DNA from: Ceratothoa steindachneri
Lineage: Eukaryota; Arthropoda; Malacostraca; Isopoda; Cymothoidae
DNA length: 64,000 bases
Reading direction: 5' to 3'
Assembly: GCA_963969495.1 (NCBI GenBank)
Contig: OZ018317.1
Location: 36,797,726 to 36,861,725, forward strand
The notes under the pieces were generated by a model. The model did no database searches, was not told the origin of the DNA, and saw only the letters and a list, made by a program, of their open reading frames with translations. Shown here one piece after another: positions 21,154 through 32,552 of the stretch (position 1 is its first letter; every line of letters begins with the position of its first letter). Position numbers and translations under genes: made by a program.

Positions 21154-24100
21154 ACACCTGGTTCACAAGACGACATTTAGGTATGTAGATATTCCCCTTC
21201 ACCAAGACAAAAATTCAGCTAAAGGTCAAAACATGGATGGTGGAAAGAGTGGAATGTATAGAAAGGGATTTATTCAAGAGACAGGAGTTTTATTCCCCTT
21301 GGTTATCTCTGGGATAAAAGACTCAGTTAAAATTGAGTCATACATTCGGAAAAATTAAATAAGGAGTAGTGTAATCATTATGTGTGGAAGAAAATTTTTA
21401 ACAGCAATTGCCAAATTACGTATAGCTTTAGTGGTTCTATCCAATACAAATTGGGTAATTTATGTCATACGTGTGTGAATGCATTCATAGCCACAGTAAT
21501 GAATTCTACTTCGAAACTGGATCATGAATTCATGTAAAACACATTCATTTGGCTTTTATGAAAGTGTAAACCAACGGTAGCATCCCGCCTGGTTTTTTCA
21601 AAAATTAAATTGGTATAAGGAAGGGAGGTGAAGGTGTGTCAATGCAAATAATCCCCATTTGGTGAAAAAGGGGAATATTTGCGGGGGATAAGAAACTGGC
21701 GAGTTCGCAACTCTCCCAAACGCGCCTCATTCCCTAATGAAGCGAGTCCTTTTGAACAGTCCGAGACCATAAAAGTTTCTCGCTTTATTAGGGAATGACA
21801 CACGTCCGGTTAGTAGTTGGATGGGTAAACCCCGCTAAAAATCCAATATTATTAACATCTGCTGTTTCCAGATATTTCGACTCCACGGCCCTGAAATACA
21901 CCATACGTTGTGACCTAAGTCACCTATGAATTACATACCGGTCGCATCTTATTCTAATAACCCAGGCGTGTAGGTGTGTGTGTCTGTGTGGGTGTTTCCG
22001 TCTCTTCATCTATTTGAAACAAACTCAAAAGGGGATTTTTTTTCTTGCACACCAATTTTCAATTTGTTTGAAAAAAAAATTAATTTGTCCATTTTCTTAG
22101 TTTTGTCAGCGAAGCGAAAAAGCGTCACAGGCCAGGCAAAAAACGCCCGTAATGAGGATTTTTGCTCGTGATGTTAATTTTCGTATCTCTTTTGATGGGG
22201 TGTCACAAAAGGGTTATTGGTCATCTCGTGTCACCACGTTACTTGTGCAGTAGCTAATGTCCGCTTGACTTTAATTTCAATATCACTTTGATCGTAGTGT
22301 ATCTTGCAAAGGAAGTGTTAATGTCCTCTAGTTTTCTTAATCATCATTTTCTGTTGATAAGAAATCCGGTTTTTAAACATTCTCACCTGTCCATCGTTTG
22401 CATGTTAAACCAGCCAATTGAGGGTACTTAATACCCGGATAAGTATAATTTGGCCACACTGACAAATTTCCTTTTCTATTTCTACAGTGCCTACATAATG
22501 TAGAGTTATGTCCTTTATACATGTTAGGGGATTCATTTACATAAGTTTCTGTGTAGGAAAGATTGTCCATATACAATCTTTCCTCTAGCAAGTATCTGAT
22601 TTGGTCTATTTTACTATTATTTTTGTTAGTATCAGTTTAAACAGGCTCGGATCCCTGTTCAGGAGTCTGAAGCCTTCCAAATTTCAAATTAATTTATCCT
22701 TACATTTCTTTTTTTTAGCCATACTCGTATTCAGCTATTTAGAAAGTTATGTAATAATATAGAATATATATAAAACCAGTTTTTTAAACTGGTCCGATCG
22801 AATGTACCTTATATAATACATGTCTAAAATGCCTGTTGTCAATCCTCAAAGAATAATTATTAAATTCAGTATTATACCTAAACTGACGTCCAAAAGGCCA
22901 TACTTCCTAATTTTCTGATGTGTGAAAAAAAAATCGGATCTGGTAGAGTTGGTCCTCACTCATTTATGAGATGCTGTTATTTATTATCAATAGTGTGTAG
23001 GATTACCATCATTAATCATTAATGCTGTGTAGGATTACCATTATTAATCATTAATGCTCTTTTCTCAGACTCTTTAGTGGGAGGAATTCTGGTTAGACCG
23101 CCCCATTTTTTTTTTAATCCTGGATCCGCCACTGAGTTTGAAGTATCCATATTTACAATATCTATTTGAAACATCTTTTAGGTATAGGGCGTGTTTGGGG
23201 AGATGATACTGGTATCATTTGTGAGGGGTATTACAAAATATAACCAACGAGGACATCTCTTGAAGACTATTTTTGAAAAGTAGATTCTAAGTAAATCGTT
23301 GAAGTTAGTTGAGGTTAAAATGTACGAGCGGTTTATAGCCAGAGTGGTACTAGTTGGAACCTTATCAAACGAGGATTAATTGATGGTCCTTTGAAGCTGT
23401 CCACCTCTTCAAGGAAGGTCTTATTTCGGGGTTTTATCAAGACATAGTGAAGATGTTTGATCTATGAAGAAAATATTCGAAGGATACTATCAGTAAAACG
23501 TCCTAAATTAATAAATGTCCGACGTTAACCGTCCAATTTACATATACCTGTCAATCCTCTAAAACTATTCGAATTAACCTGTCCCCCCCGCTTAAAACCG
23601 TGTCGAGCTACCGCGGAAGGAAACCACTTATCATTACCAGAGATAACCAACCCAGATGTCGTGTCCATCCTACCTTCGCTCCCACAATACCGATCCTTGC
23701 AACACGACTTACAAAGGAAGTCGCCCTTCCCCAATCCTTCCATCTACTTCCCTGCCTCTAAATAAACACGGACATAAGTAGTTATAATGACCCTCTCATC
23801 CAGTCCCATCCTTCACGTAAAACCCTCTTTTCAGATAATGAATTTCAATTTGACGTCGACCATCTTTCTTTCTATTTAAATAAAGGCTATTTTGTCCTTT
23901 GTTCGCTTTAACTAAATGATCCATAAGGACTGACAAAGTGTGTACTTGTGAATATAAAAAAATGCTGAGAGGGGAGGGATTTCCGATACGTGTTTACGCC
24001 CCTACGTTCTGGGCTAAAGAGCATTTAATTAAACGAGTCATTAACTTCACATTGAATATAACAACCGTATTCGTCTGCACCCGATAAACACCTGCAATGA

Positions 24101-24377
24101 ATTGGCTAACAATTACAAATTGAAAGATAAAGACATTTATTAAAAGGGCTCAAATTTAGTTAACGTGGAAAGGAACAGGCCCTTACGGAGAGGAAAGAGA
24201 GAATAAAGATATAGAGGATAAAGAAGCCATAAAGCTAACAAAAATGAAGGGTTGTAAGAATGATTACATCAGACCTCACCAACAAGGCTTATAGACGGAA
24301 CGAGGAATGAACGTATTTTAATCGTCGCTCCTGCGTTGATAGAAATAAATTCAATTGATCTTTATGTATACATCAGG
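21154..24377. other. 3.2 kb of unassigned DNA with hairpins
   Basis: No gene supported. Visible structure: near-perfect 20-bp inverted repeat 21727-21746 / 21779-21798 (one mismatch, 32-nt loop); perfect 11-bp hairpin 22556-22583 extended by one pair; a 32-bp direct duplication at about 22993-23056 containing GTGTAGGATTACCA and ATTAATCATTAATGC. Confidence 0.5.
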
Positions 24378-24975
24378 GGAAATTTTAGATACACATACGC
24401 TAGCTTAGACAAAGTATTATGTACGTTGACCTAAATAAACACCGACCTTAGGACATACACAACAGTGTTGGCGTACTAAAGAACATACACACTTCGACGT
24501 ACTCAGACAAAACGTTCATAAATCAAAAGCGATTTTAGATAACCATAAGTTAGCTTACACAAACTATTATGTACACAACCCTAAAATAAACACCCATCTT
24601 AGAACATACACAACAGTGCTGGCGTACAAAAGCATATACACACTTTAACGTACTCAGAAAAAACGTTCATAAATCAAAGGTGATTTTAGATACACATATA
24701 CTAGCTTACACAAACAATTATTAACGTTAACCTAAAATAAACACCCATCTTAGAACATACACAACAGTGCTGGCGTACTAAAGCACATACACATCTTAAC
24801 GTACTCAGACAAAACGTTCATAAATCAAAGGCGATTTTAGATACACATACGCTAGCTTACACAAACTATTATGTACGTTAACCTAAAATAAACACCCACC
24901 TTAGAACGTACACAACAATGCTGGCGTACTAAAACACACGCACTGTTTAACGTACTCTGACAAAACATTGCCCAA
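24378..24975. repeat. ~150-bp tandem repeat, four units
   Basis: Units begin near 24381, 24531, 24680 and 24831 with GATTTTAGATACACATA. Each also holds CTTACACAAACTATTATGTA, CTAAAATAAACACCCATCTT and AACGTACTCAGACAAAACGT. Identity between units is high compared with other arrays in the window. Confidence 0.9.
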
Positions 24976-25330
24976 TAAAATGTATAATTCGTAAGCTACT
25001 AACAGGCAATATAAATTACACATCAGAAGCACGCGTGATTATGGGGGTGTAGTTTCATGTATACGTACAACAGTGTGCGTGTGTGAGTTCAATTATAATT
25101 CGCTTCCTGCTAGTTGCTTTGAACTGAATGAAAGTGAATTATGAATTTAAATTGCAGGAGTTAGATTAAGATCAAATCAACTGATAAAATCTTCAACAGT
25201 TTATTACGAGGCTCATTAATTTTCGATCCCGTCGCTTTTCTGACAAGAAAGTCAAGTACTATCACGATCCTTCCCACAATACCCCTCCCTCCTACCCTCA
25301 AAATAAACATATGGACCCCAAACGGCAAGA

Positions 25331-25334
<4 letters not shown>

Positions 25335-25424
<90 letters not shown>
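25335..25424. repeat. (TA)n microsatellite
   Basis: About 45 TA units. Confidence 0.95.
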
Positions 25425-25427
<3 letters not shown>

Positions 25428-26465
25428 CAGTTAATGAAGGCAAGGGAAGCAATGGTTCCCTAATTTAAAAAGAAAAGAAAAATAAATTACACCCCAACAA
25501 TTAATATAAAAGCAGAATCCATTTTATTCTTACATTTATTCTTGCCTATACTTGATTACGCCATACAGTACCGTTTACTTTCAATCGAATTGGCGTTAGA
25601 CCCTGATGATCCCGAATGTCATTGAAGAAATGCATCCTTTTCGTCGAGATTTATAATCTTTTTTTTCTTAATTTCAATAATAGTTCTGCTTTTTGGTGCT
25701 TTGGAATGAATTGTTTAAAAGTTGTTTGCTTTTCTTAGCAATAATATACAGTCATTAGAGTTTTATCTAGATATTTCAACGCCATGTTAAAATTAAGCAA
25801 AAATAACCTATTTCTATACGGAAAAGGAAGCAAACTTAGCTTTGCAGCCAGCGCCTTCCATCTGGCAACCCGGCAGAGTTGCCAGAATCTAGGAAAGAGC
25901 AACAAAATTTCTAAGACACGATGACGTAACTATTATTATGTTCTGAAGCTTAAACAATATTTAGGTTATGTTTAAATACTGGTTCTGAGAATGAAAGCAG
26001 CTACATAGCATAAACTCTGTATGGTTACTCTCCTATCTTAAGCATTTTGTTAATCTTTGAGATCAGTAGCTGCCAGGCAGTGTGATTGCATTGTTTACAG
26101 AGTCATCGATTTATTTAATGAACAAGACAGAATAATAAAATTAATATTTGAAATAAAGTGAGTAGCTTACAATTTTATAGTTATTTTTAATGAACAACAT
26201 ATTTACTTCAATTAACATGAATTTTTTAAAATTTGAATTACTTCCTCATCTTCAAAAGTCACCGCACGCTACTGATATATATTTATATGAATATGAGAAA
26301 CTCACAAAGTAGCACGTGATTTTATTTTAGAACGTTCAAACTAGTGATTGCAGTTTTTGATATCTGGCTGGAAAGTTTTAAATTGAAATTAGTAAAGTAA
26401 AAATACAACCTTGTCTGTCTTTAACAAAACATGTATAAAAGAGAAGCTACTACCATCATAAACCG
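25425..26465. other. Unassigned AT-rich DNA
   Basis: About 1 kb with no coding or repeat signal that I recognise. Confidence 0.5.

Positions 26466-26538
<73 letters not shown>
26466..26538. repeat. (TA)n microsatellite
   Basis: About 36 TA units, 78 bp upstream of a mariner element. Confidence 0.95.
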
Positions 26539-26539
<1 letters not shown>

Positions 26540-26616
26540 GTGTTGTTAATGGTCAGGTGAATATCCAATTTCTTGAGTGAAGAGAGAACTTATAAATCTA
26601 TCTTGAATTAATGATA

Positions 26617-27548
26617 CAAGGGGCAGTCAATAAGTTTTTCAATTCGGATATAAAGAAACGAGCTATGAAGAAAAGTGTTTTATTATTTTTTAATATAACT
26701 ACCCTCGACTTCAATGGACTTGAACCACTTGTCCCTAAGGCTTTGAATTCCCGACAACCAGAAATCTCCCGACTGCTGCTCAATCCACTCCTGGACGGCG
26801 AGTTGGAAATCTTCATCGTTCCCAAACCGGCGTCCACACAGTGCAGCCTTGAGCTGGCGGAATAAAAAGTAGTCGCTAGGGGCCAGATCTGGACTGTAGG
26901 GGGTATGGTTGAGCTCCTCGAATCCGCACTCGCGCAGGGCATCTTGTGCAATTCTGGCCTTGTGGACTTTGACGACGTTGAAGTCGATCATGAGGCGTGA
27001 GGTTTCTAGGGACCCAACGGGCAGAGACCTTGATCATGGCCAAATTGTCGTGGATCATGTTGATAACACTTCCATGTGATATTCCAAGTTCTCGCTCGAT
27101 TTCTTCGACCTTTACCCGTCGATTTTCGAGGATCATTTTCTCCACACGGGCCACATTGTCCTCATTGGTCACGTCTGACGGGCGTCCTGGACGGAGGTCA
27201 TCTTCAAGGGACTCACAACCATGGCGGAACTCCCTATTCCAGCGAGCAATGGTTGCATAGGAAGGGGCGGTGTCGGTGTACACTGCAACCATGCGTTCAT
27301 GGATCTCTTTTGCATTCTTGCCTTCCTTGTTCAAATCTTTGATCATTGCGCGGTGCTTAACCTTCTCCATTGTTGACAAATTTGTGACTGACGATCTGCG
27401 ATCAGCTACTGCTTCTTAAATAGACGAGGCAGGAGCGTGCGGCTGCAGGTCCTGACTTGTCATAACTTGCCCTAACACTCCCACAAACAGCCATCCCCCT
27501 TTCTCTGTTTTGCCCTACCGATTCGCAAAACTTATTGACCGCCCCTCG
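26617..27548 (-). mobile_element. Internally deleted mariner with intact TIRs
   Basis: The ends are inverted repeats: left CAAGGGGCAGTCAATAAGTT, right (reversed) CGAGGGGCGGTCAATAAGTT, flanked by TA on both sides (26615-26616 and 27549-27550). The element is 932 bp instead of the usual ~1.3 kb because the centre of the transposase is missing. With both ends preserved it could have been moved by a transposase supplied in trans. Confidence 0.88.
26683..27379 (-). pseudogene. Mariner transposase, central catalytic core deleted
   Basis: The N-terminal half reads from Met at 27379 through two helix-turn-helix units: HRAMIKDLNKEGKNAKEIHE, YATIARWNREFRHG, DDLRPGRPSD, then ERELGISHGSVINMIHDNL and ARWVPRNLT. 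At about 26990 it jumps, with a frame change, to KVHKARIAQDALRECGFEEL, HTPYSPDLAPSDYFLFRQLK and the C-terminal tail, ending at 26683. The piece lost contains the first catalytic Asp (WWD-type motif) and the second (HDNA motif), while the third (SPDLAPSD) is intact. The missing stretch is about 120 residues by comparison with a typical ~345-residue transposase. The surviving DNA-binding domain could still bind the ends, but catalysis is impossible. Confidence 0.88.
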
Positions 27549-27550
27549 TA

Positions 27551-28879
27551 TGTCAGCTACCTCTTAATGTAAAAGGGAAAGATAAAATAACATCATCACC
27601 TTACAAAGAAAAATAAAGTATTAACAAAATTGTGGAACAAATAAAACCATGTACTGTCTCTAAGACTCACTTTTGTTAAATGAGTTTAAGGAAGGAACAG
27701 AACGAAAGGAGTGAAGTTGAAGTAGGAGTAAGTTGGTATTTAGGTTAAATAATCGACAAGAGCTGAGGAGTTAGAATTAAAAATAGAAACTCGATGTTTA
27801 GACTATAGAATTCTTGCATTGGATTCATTCATATTAGGATGAATTATTTTAAAATTGTCAAAATTTATAATTACTTTACACATAAATATAAGAGATAAAT
27901 GGGAAAAGGTTTCCCCTTGAGTAAAAAGCTTACTAATTCCGGGAACTAACCATGTTTGGGGAGAACTTTGCCCCTAGTGAGGGAATCGTGTGACCTATAT
28001 AAGATCCTTGGGGACACCGATGGCAATTGAACTAATACAAAGCATGGTGATGGTTTTCCCTTTTGTAACAAAAATGAATTACAAATATGTCTCTTTTATG
28101 CTTTATTTAAAATAAAAAGGGTTTCATGGATTTGTACAGCCTTCGTTTCCTGATGGGAGAATAGCCGATGGAATGTTTGGATAAAGCACAGTCTGGTGCA
28201 TCTTCTCTAACGGAACAATTGAAGGCATCATGAAAAGTAGCGATTGATTTTATATCTGTTGATTCTCTCTAATTTTGAGGACGGCAAAAGGCGCACATTT
28301 AGTTTTCTAGTGAAATCACGCAAAATTTCGATGCACTAGTGGGCGAAGTATTGTTGTACTAGTGTTACAGCATATGTGAGGGATTCACTTCTTATAATCG
28401 CCAATTATAAATCCAAAATATAGGTGTTAGGTTTTTCTAAGCATAATAATTATGCTGTGCTTCTGAGAAGCAAAAGCCAGTTTAACACAAATATATCATA
28501 AATTATCTGCCATATTCACAAGTTTACGAGGCATTTGAAAAAACCTAAGCAAATGATAGTTAATAAATTATACCGACATACAATAAAATACATGAAATAC
28601 ACTACACATCAACCTCATTTAACCTCTAAATTAACATTGAAGGTAGTTGGTAAGCCTGGTCTACGTCGTACGCATGCGCAAGTACCACAATTATTCATAC
28701 CGTATCTTGAAAACCTAAACTAAGGAACAATTTTAAACATCCTTTTCGTTCTAAGGACCCCAAATTAGCCTGGATCAACTGCATTTGTTTTCGAGGTTTT
28801 TTAAGTTCATAAAAGTCACTTGGCCTCTTAAATATGCTGATTTGATTGCTTTTAAGACACAGTTTGGATTTTGTGGCTG
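27551..28879. other. Unassigned AT-rich DNA
   Basis: 1.3 kb without recognised genes or repeats. Confidence 0.5.
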
Positions 28880-29290
28880 AATGTTCTGGATTGTTATCAT
28901 GCTACGATGCCCACCTGCGATTTCTCTCATGGAGCTTAGGCAACGGAATGATATTTTTAGTTGAGATATACAATAAAAGACTCCATCCTACCTTCTTTTG
29001 ATCACATGTCTCAGTGTACGATGGAAAGATAAAACACCAGGCTCATGATATTACCACATCATGTTTCACGGTTGAGACGATGTTCTTTGGTTTGGTTTGG
29101 TTTGGTTTGGTTCCACCAAACTTGACGATCGGGTTTGAAGTCAAAACATTTGAGCTTGGTTTCATCAGACCAAAGATCATTAGTTCAACAGCAATCTGGT
29201 TTCTATGATCGTTCCTTAGCAAACGTGTCACCGTATGAGATTTTTTCATAAACGGCAGATTTCTAAATATAAAAATTCGAAACTCTTACT
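28880..29290 (-). pseudogene. Tc1-like transposase fragment
   Basis: On the minus strand around 29185-29030 one frame reads LWSDETKLKCFDFKPDRQVWW. This matches the VLWSDETKxxLFGxxxxxxVWR block of Tc1 transposases around the first catalytic Asp. In the next frame KNIVSTVKHDVVIS follows, like the PxNxxPTVKHGGGSxMxWG block. Between them lies a five-base repeat, four copies of TTTGG (29088-29112 on the plus strand), which shifts the frame. The N-terminal DNA-binding domain and the D,E part of the catalytic triad are not found, so this is a short relic. ORFs on either strand across it are shadows. Confidence 0.7.
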
Positions 29291-29952
29291 AGCGGAGAGC
29301 GTTACTAGCAATCGATGGTGTAACAGACTTCCTCGCTGCTTTGAGATCTTGTAATAACTTCTCACGACTTGTTCTAGTCTACTTGTTCTACTATTCATAC
29401 AATTGCATTGATAGCAGGGCAAGAAATCTTTTAATAAACACAAGATAAAAGATGGTTTGCTCTTGAGCCATGTTATTACACGTTGCGAAGTGTCGAAGCA
29501 AGACTGCAAGAATGAAGATTTAGATTCTTACCGATATCTCAAAAGCCTTTGCCTTTATGAGGAAAATTACCACCAACATCTGTGGCAAGGGCAGAATGTT
29601 TTTGTTTTGGGCATTGTACGTCATGTTGCATTGATGAGTAGCGCAATCTGACACTTTATTCATTTATTTAAACTACGTTAAAGATTATTTAGGATTTTCG
29701 AACGTTTCAGACACTATTTAAATGAACTAAAGTTGAAATAAATTTTTTTTAACATTTTATTGATATTACCTAAGACTGGAATGGGTATTGGATACACTTA
29801 TTTCAAGTCATTATATGCCTGTTATATAATTATATAAATATTCTTACGTGTTGCTTATTTTTAAGGTAAACACTTGCAATAAAAATCTGTAAATAAGGCA
29901 ATAAATTGTTTTTGAAGTGTGCATTGAAAACCTATTTACACACACACACTCA

Positions 29953-30002
<50 letters not shown>

Positions 30003-31439
30003 TAGAGAGAGAGAGAGATGCGGTGACCATCAAATACTTATTTGTAATTAAAGAACTCAACTGCAAAGCCTCTATCGCCAAATTTGGTCCCGCCAAAATG
30101 AATCGTTCTTATGGAACTTAAATTATAGTTCAATAAAGTTAATGATAGTTATCAAGTTTCTATCTCTTCTTATATCCGTGAAATTATCAATCTACATCGA
30201 ATATTTTGATATTTATCATTACCATCTGCATCAGATACACCTTTTGACTTTTCAAGAGCAATGATCTCAATCTGCCTTCATCTTGAAATTGTAAAAAAGG
30301 TTGAATTAGTTTTATTGATTTTATTTGCGTATTATAAGCGTCGTACTTCATTAATTAACGTCCTTGCAAAAAGAAATAGTGATTTAGAAGTGAAGCAAAA
30401 TCGAATCCAAACCGCCTTTTCCCCGAATCCAGAAATCCTCGTTCTTATTCTTAATCGACCCTTATGGTTTTCTCATTGAAATCAAGGGATGTAGATATTT
30501 GAAGAAGCCAAGTTACTAATCCATAAGGACTCAGCAATAACCATTCCCTGTATCCTCATCTTAAAGAGATCATTCTTTGCCTTTAAATCTTGCTTTAAAT
30601 CTTTACCTTTAATTGAAAAATTAGCTTCATCTCTGGCATCAGCAGAATATTTTTGTTTCGGGCATTTTGCGTCATGTCGCAATGATGTGTGTCAGCAAAC
30701 TGGAACGTTATTCAATTATTCAAATGATTTTAATAATAGTTGAATATAGAAAGATTAACTATTTGGGGATAAAATGAAACAAATTACCCATAAATTATAT
30801 CTGAATGATAGAAGTCTAAATATATAGTGAAAAACCCCCATAAAACTATGTATTACATATATTAGAGAATTGTCTAATATTTATATCTTTACTCATACAC
30901 AAATTAAGCTAACTCAAGCAATTGTATTCTCACACAAACAAAAATACACGCACATACCCGAAATACCTCAGACCCTTGGCTATAATTCCGACGTTTTGTT
31001 AACAAAAGCATCGAGGATTGCCAGGATTACATTCAGAGGGCAGGGTAACAACGAGGGTATCTCGCTCGGAAATTCGTCAAAAGAGGTGGGTTTAGAAAGT
31101 AGTTATGTGGAGTGAAGATGTGAGCAAGATACATAGCCTACTTGTTAAAAGAAAACAAGTGGTTAGGTCCCTACTAATAAAGGTGTGCTATGACCCCGTC
31201 AATTGGAAACCTCGCTTTTCACATTGATCGAAATTGAGCCACAACTGGTGTAGTTAGTCAATGGTTGTATTCCAGAATCCGATTGACTGAAAGTAACCCT
31301 GATATAAACATCAAAGAGTGTGAATCGATGGTAAAAACCGTAGCATAACGACATCGGCATATGTATACAGGATCAATTATTCCTTACACCTCATAGTCAA
31401 GATGTTCAGACCCTAGTAATGCTTAGGAAATCGTACACT
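29291..31439. other. Unassigned DNA with one short shared block
   Basis: A (CA)n-(TA)n-(GA)n compound microsatellite lies at 29938-30020. The phrase GAATGTTTTTGTTTTGGGCA (29596-29615) recurs, slightly changed, at 30644-30664, followed in both by GTCATGTxGCAxTGATG; this may be a small dispersed repeat. No gene supported. Confidence 0.45.
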
Positions 31440-31620
31440 TTGGTCTAAAAGCATCAAATTTAGAATAAAAAGTGCCAGTCAAGTACAAAAACACCAATTT
31501 CAGCACAAAAGCCCCAAAGGCTAAATGAAAATATCAAATTTGGAACGAAAACAAATTTGAATAAAAACGACAAAATTAAAAACGAATACCAAATTTGAAA
31601 AAAAACAACATTTGGTACAA
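31440..31620. repeat. ~20-bp degenerate tandem repeat, left block
   Basis: Units of the form CACCAAATTTGGAACGAAAA in various states of decay. Confidence 0.75.
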
Positions 31621-31849
31621 ACTAGAGGAACATGATCTAGTGGAACAGCGGCAAATATGGCCGAATTATCACCACTACTCATCAGGTGGCGCCACTTGGT
31701 GGTCAACTTATATTTTATTTGAAATCAGTAACCTCAATTACCTTTGGTAGCATTGGTTTTAGTTGGCCACATTGAGCCAGCCACTCATTGCGAACAGAAG
31801 ATGAACACAACACGAGACTTGCTTGCTTCGCAGCTGTTAAAAACATCGC

Positions 31850-32025
31850 AAAATGGTACAAATACATCAAGTTTGATACCAAAGCACCAAATGTGGAATA
31901 GAAGTAACAGCTTTAGAACGAAACCACCAAACTTAAAAATCACCAAATTTGGTACGAAAGAACCAAATTCAATACAAAATCACTGATTTTGCACTAGTGC
32001 ACCAAATTCGGTTAAAAGGCGCTTT
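31850..32025. repeat. ~20-bp degenerate tandem repeat, right block
   Basis: The same unit as 31440-31620 resumes after a 230-bp stretch of different sequence, which may be an insertion. Many units contain the palindrome CCAAATTTGG. Confidence 0.75.
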
Positions 32026-32476
32026 AAGACATTCTGAATCGGGTCCCGAGTGATCCCCTCAAAGTGGGACGCATTTTATAGCACTTTGTCAAAATACCTA
32101 TAAATTTAAAAAGTGACATATATGACATTATTAAAGCTAGAACCAAAATTTTGTGGCCTCATATTTTTGTGTAACAAATCCCCACACCCCCTAAAAAAAT
32201 TATAAACCCATGTTTACTATCTTTAATTTAGTCATTTTATAATAGCATTTTTTAAAAAATGGCTTTAACACCAATATGCACTCAATTAAAATTCCTTTAT
32301 TTCTATTTAGGGGACCTACTGCTGATTAACGTGTGATCAGAACCATGCGTATCTACAACGCATGGCAGCCTCATGGAAGACCACTCGAATCGAGACTCCT
32401 TCAGACGATTAACCACATTTGATGTAACTTAACTTGGCTAAAATCGGAAGCGGTGTTTCTACTCGGCTAATCAGTA

Positions 32477-32477
<1 letters not shown>

Positions 32478-32548
<71 letters not shown>
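32478..32548. repeat. (TA)n microsatellite
   Basis: About 35 TA units directly abutting the left end of the long-TIR transposon. Confidence 0.95.

Positions 32549-32552
<4 letters not shown>

Noticed and set aside
23118..23136. Phrase GGATCCGCCACTG after a T-run, resembling the end of some DNA transposons
   Set aside because: No partner inverted repeat or target duplication seen nearby.
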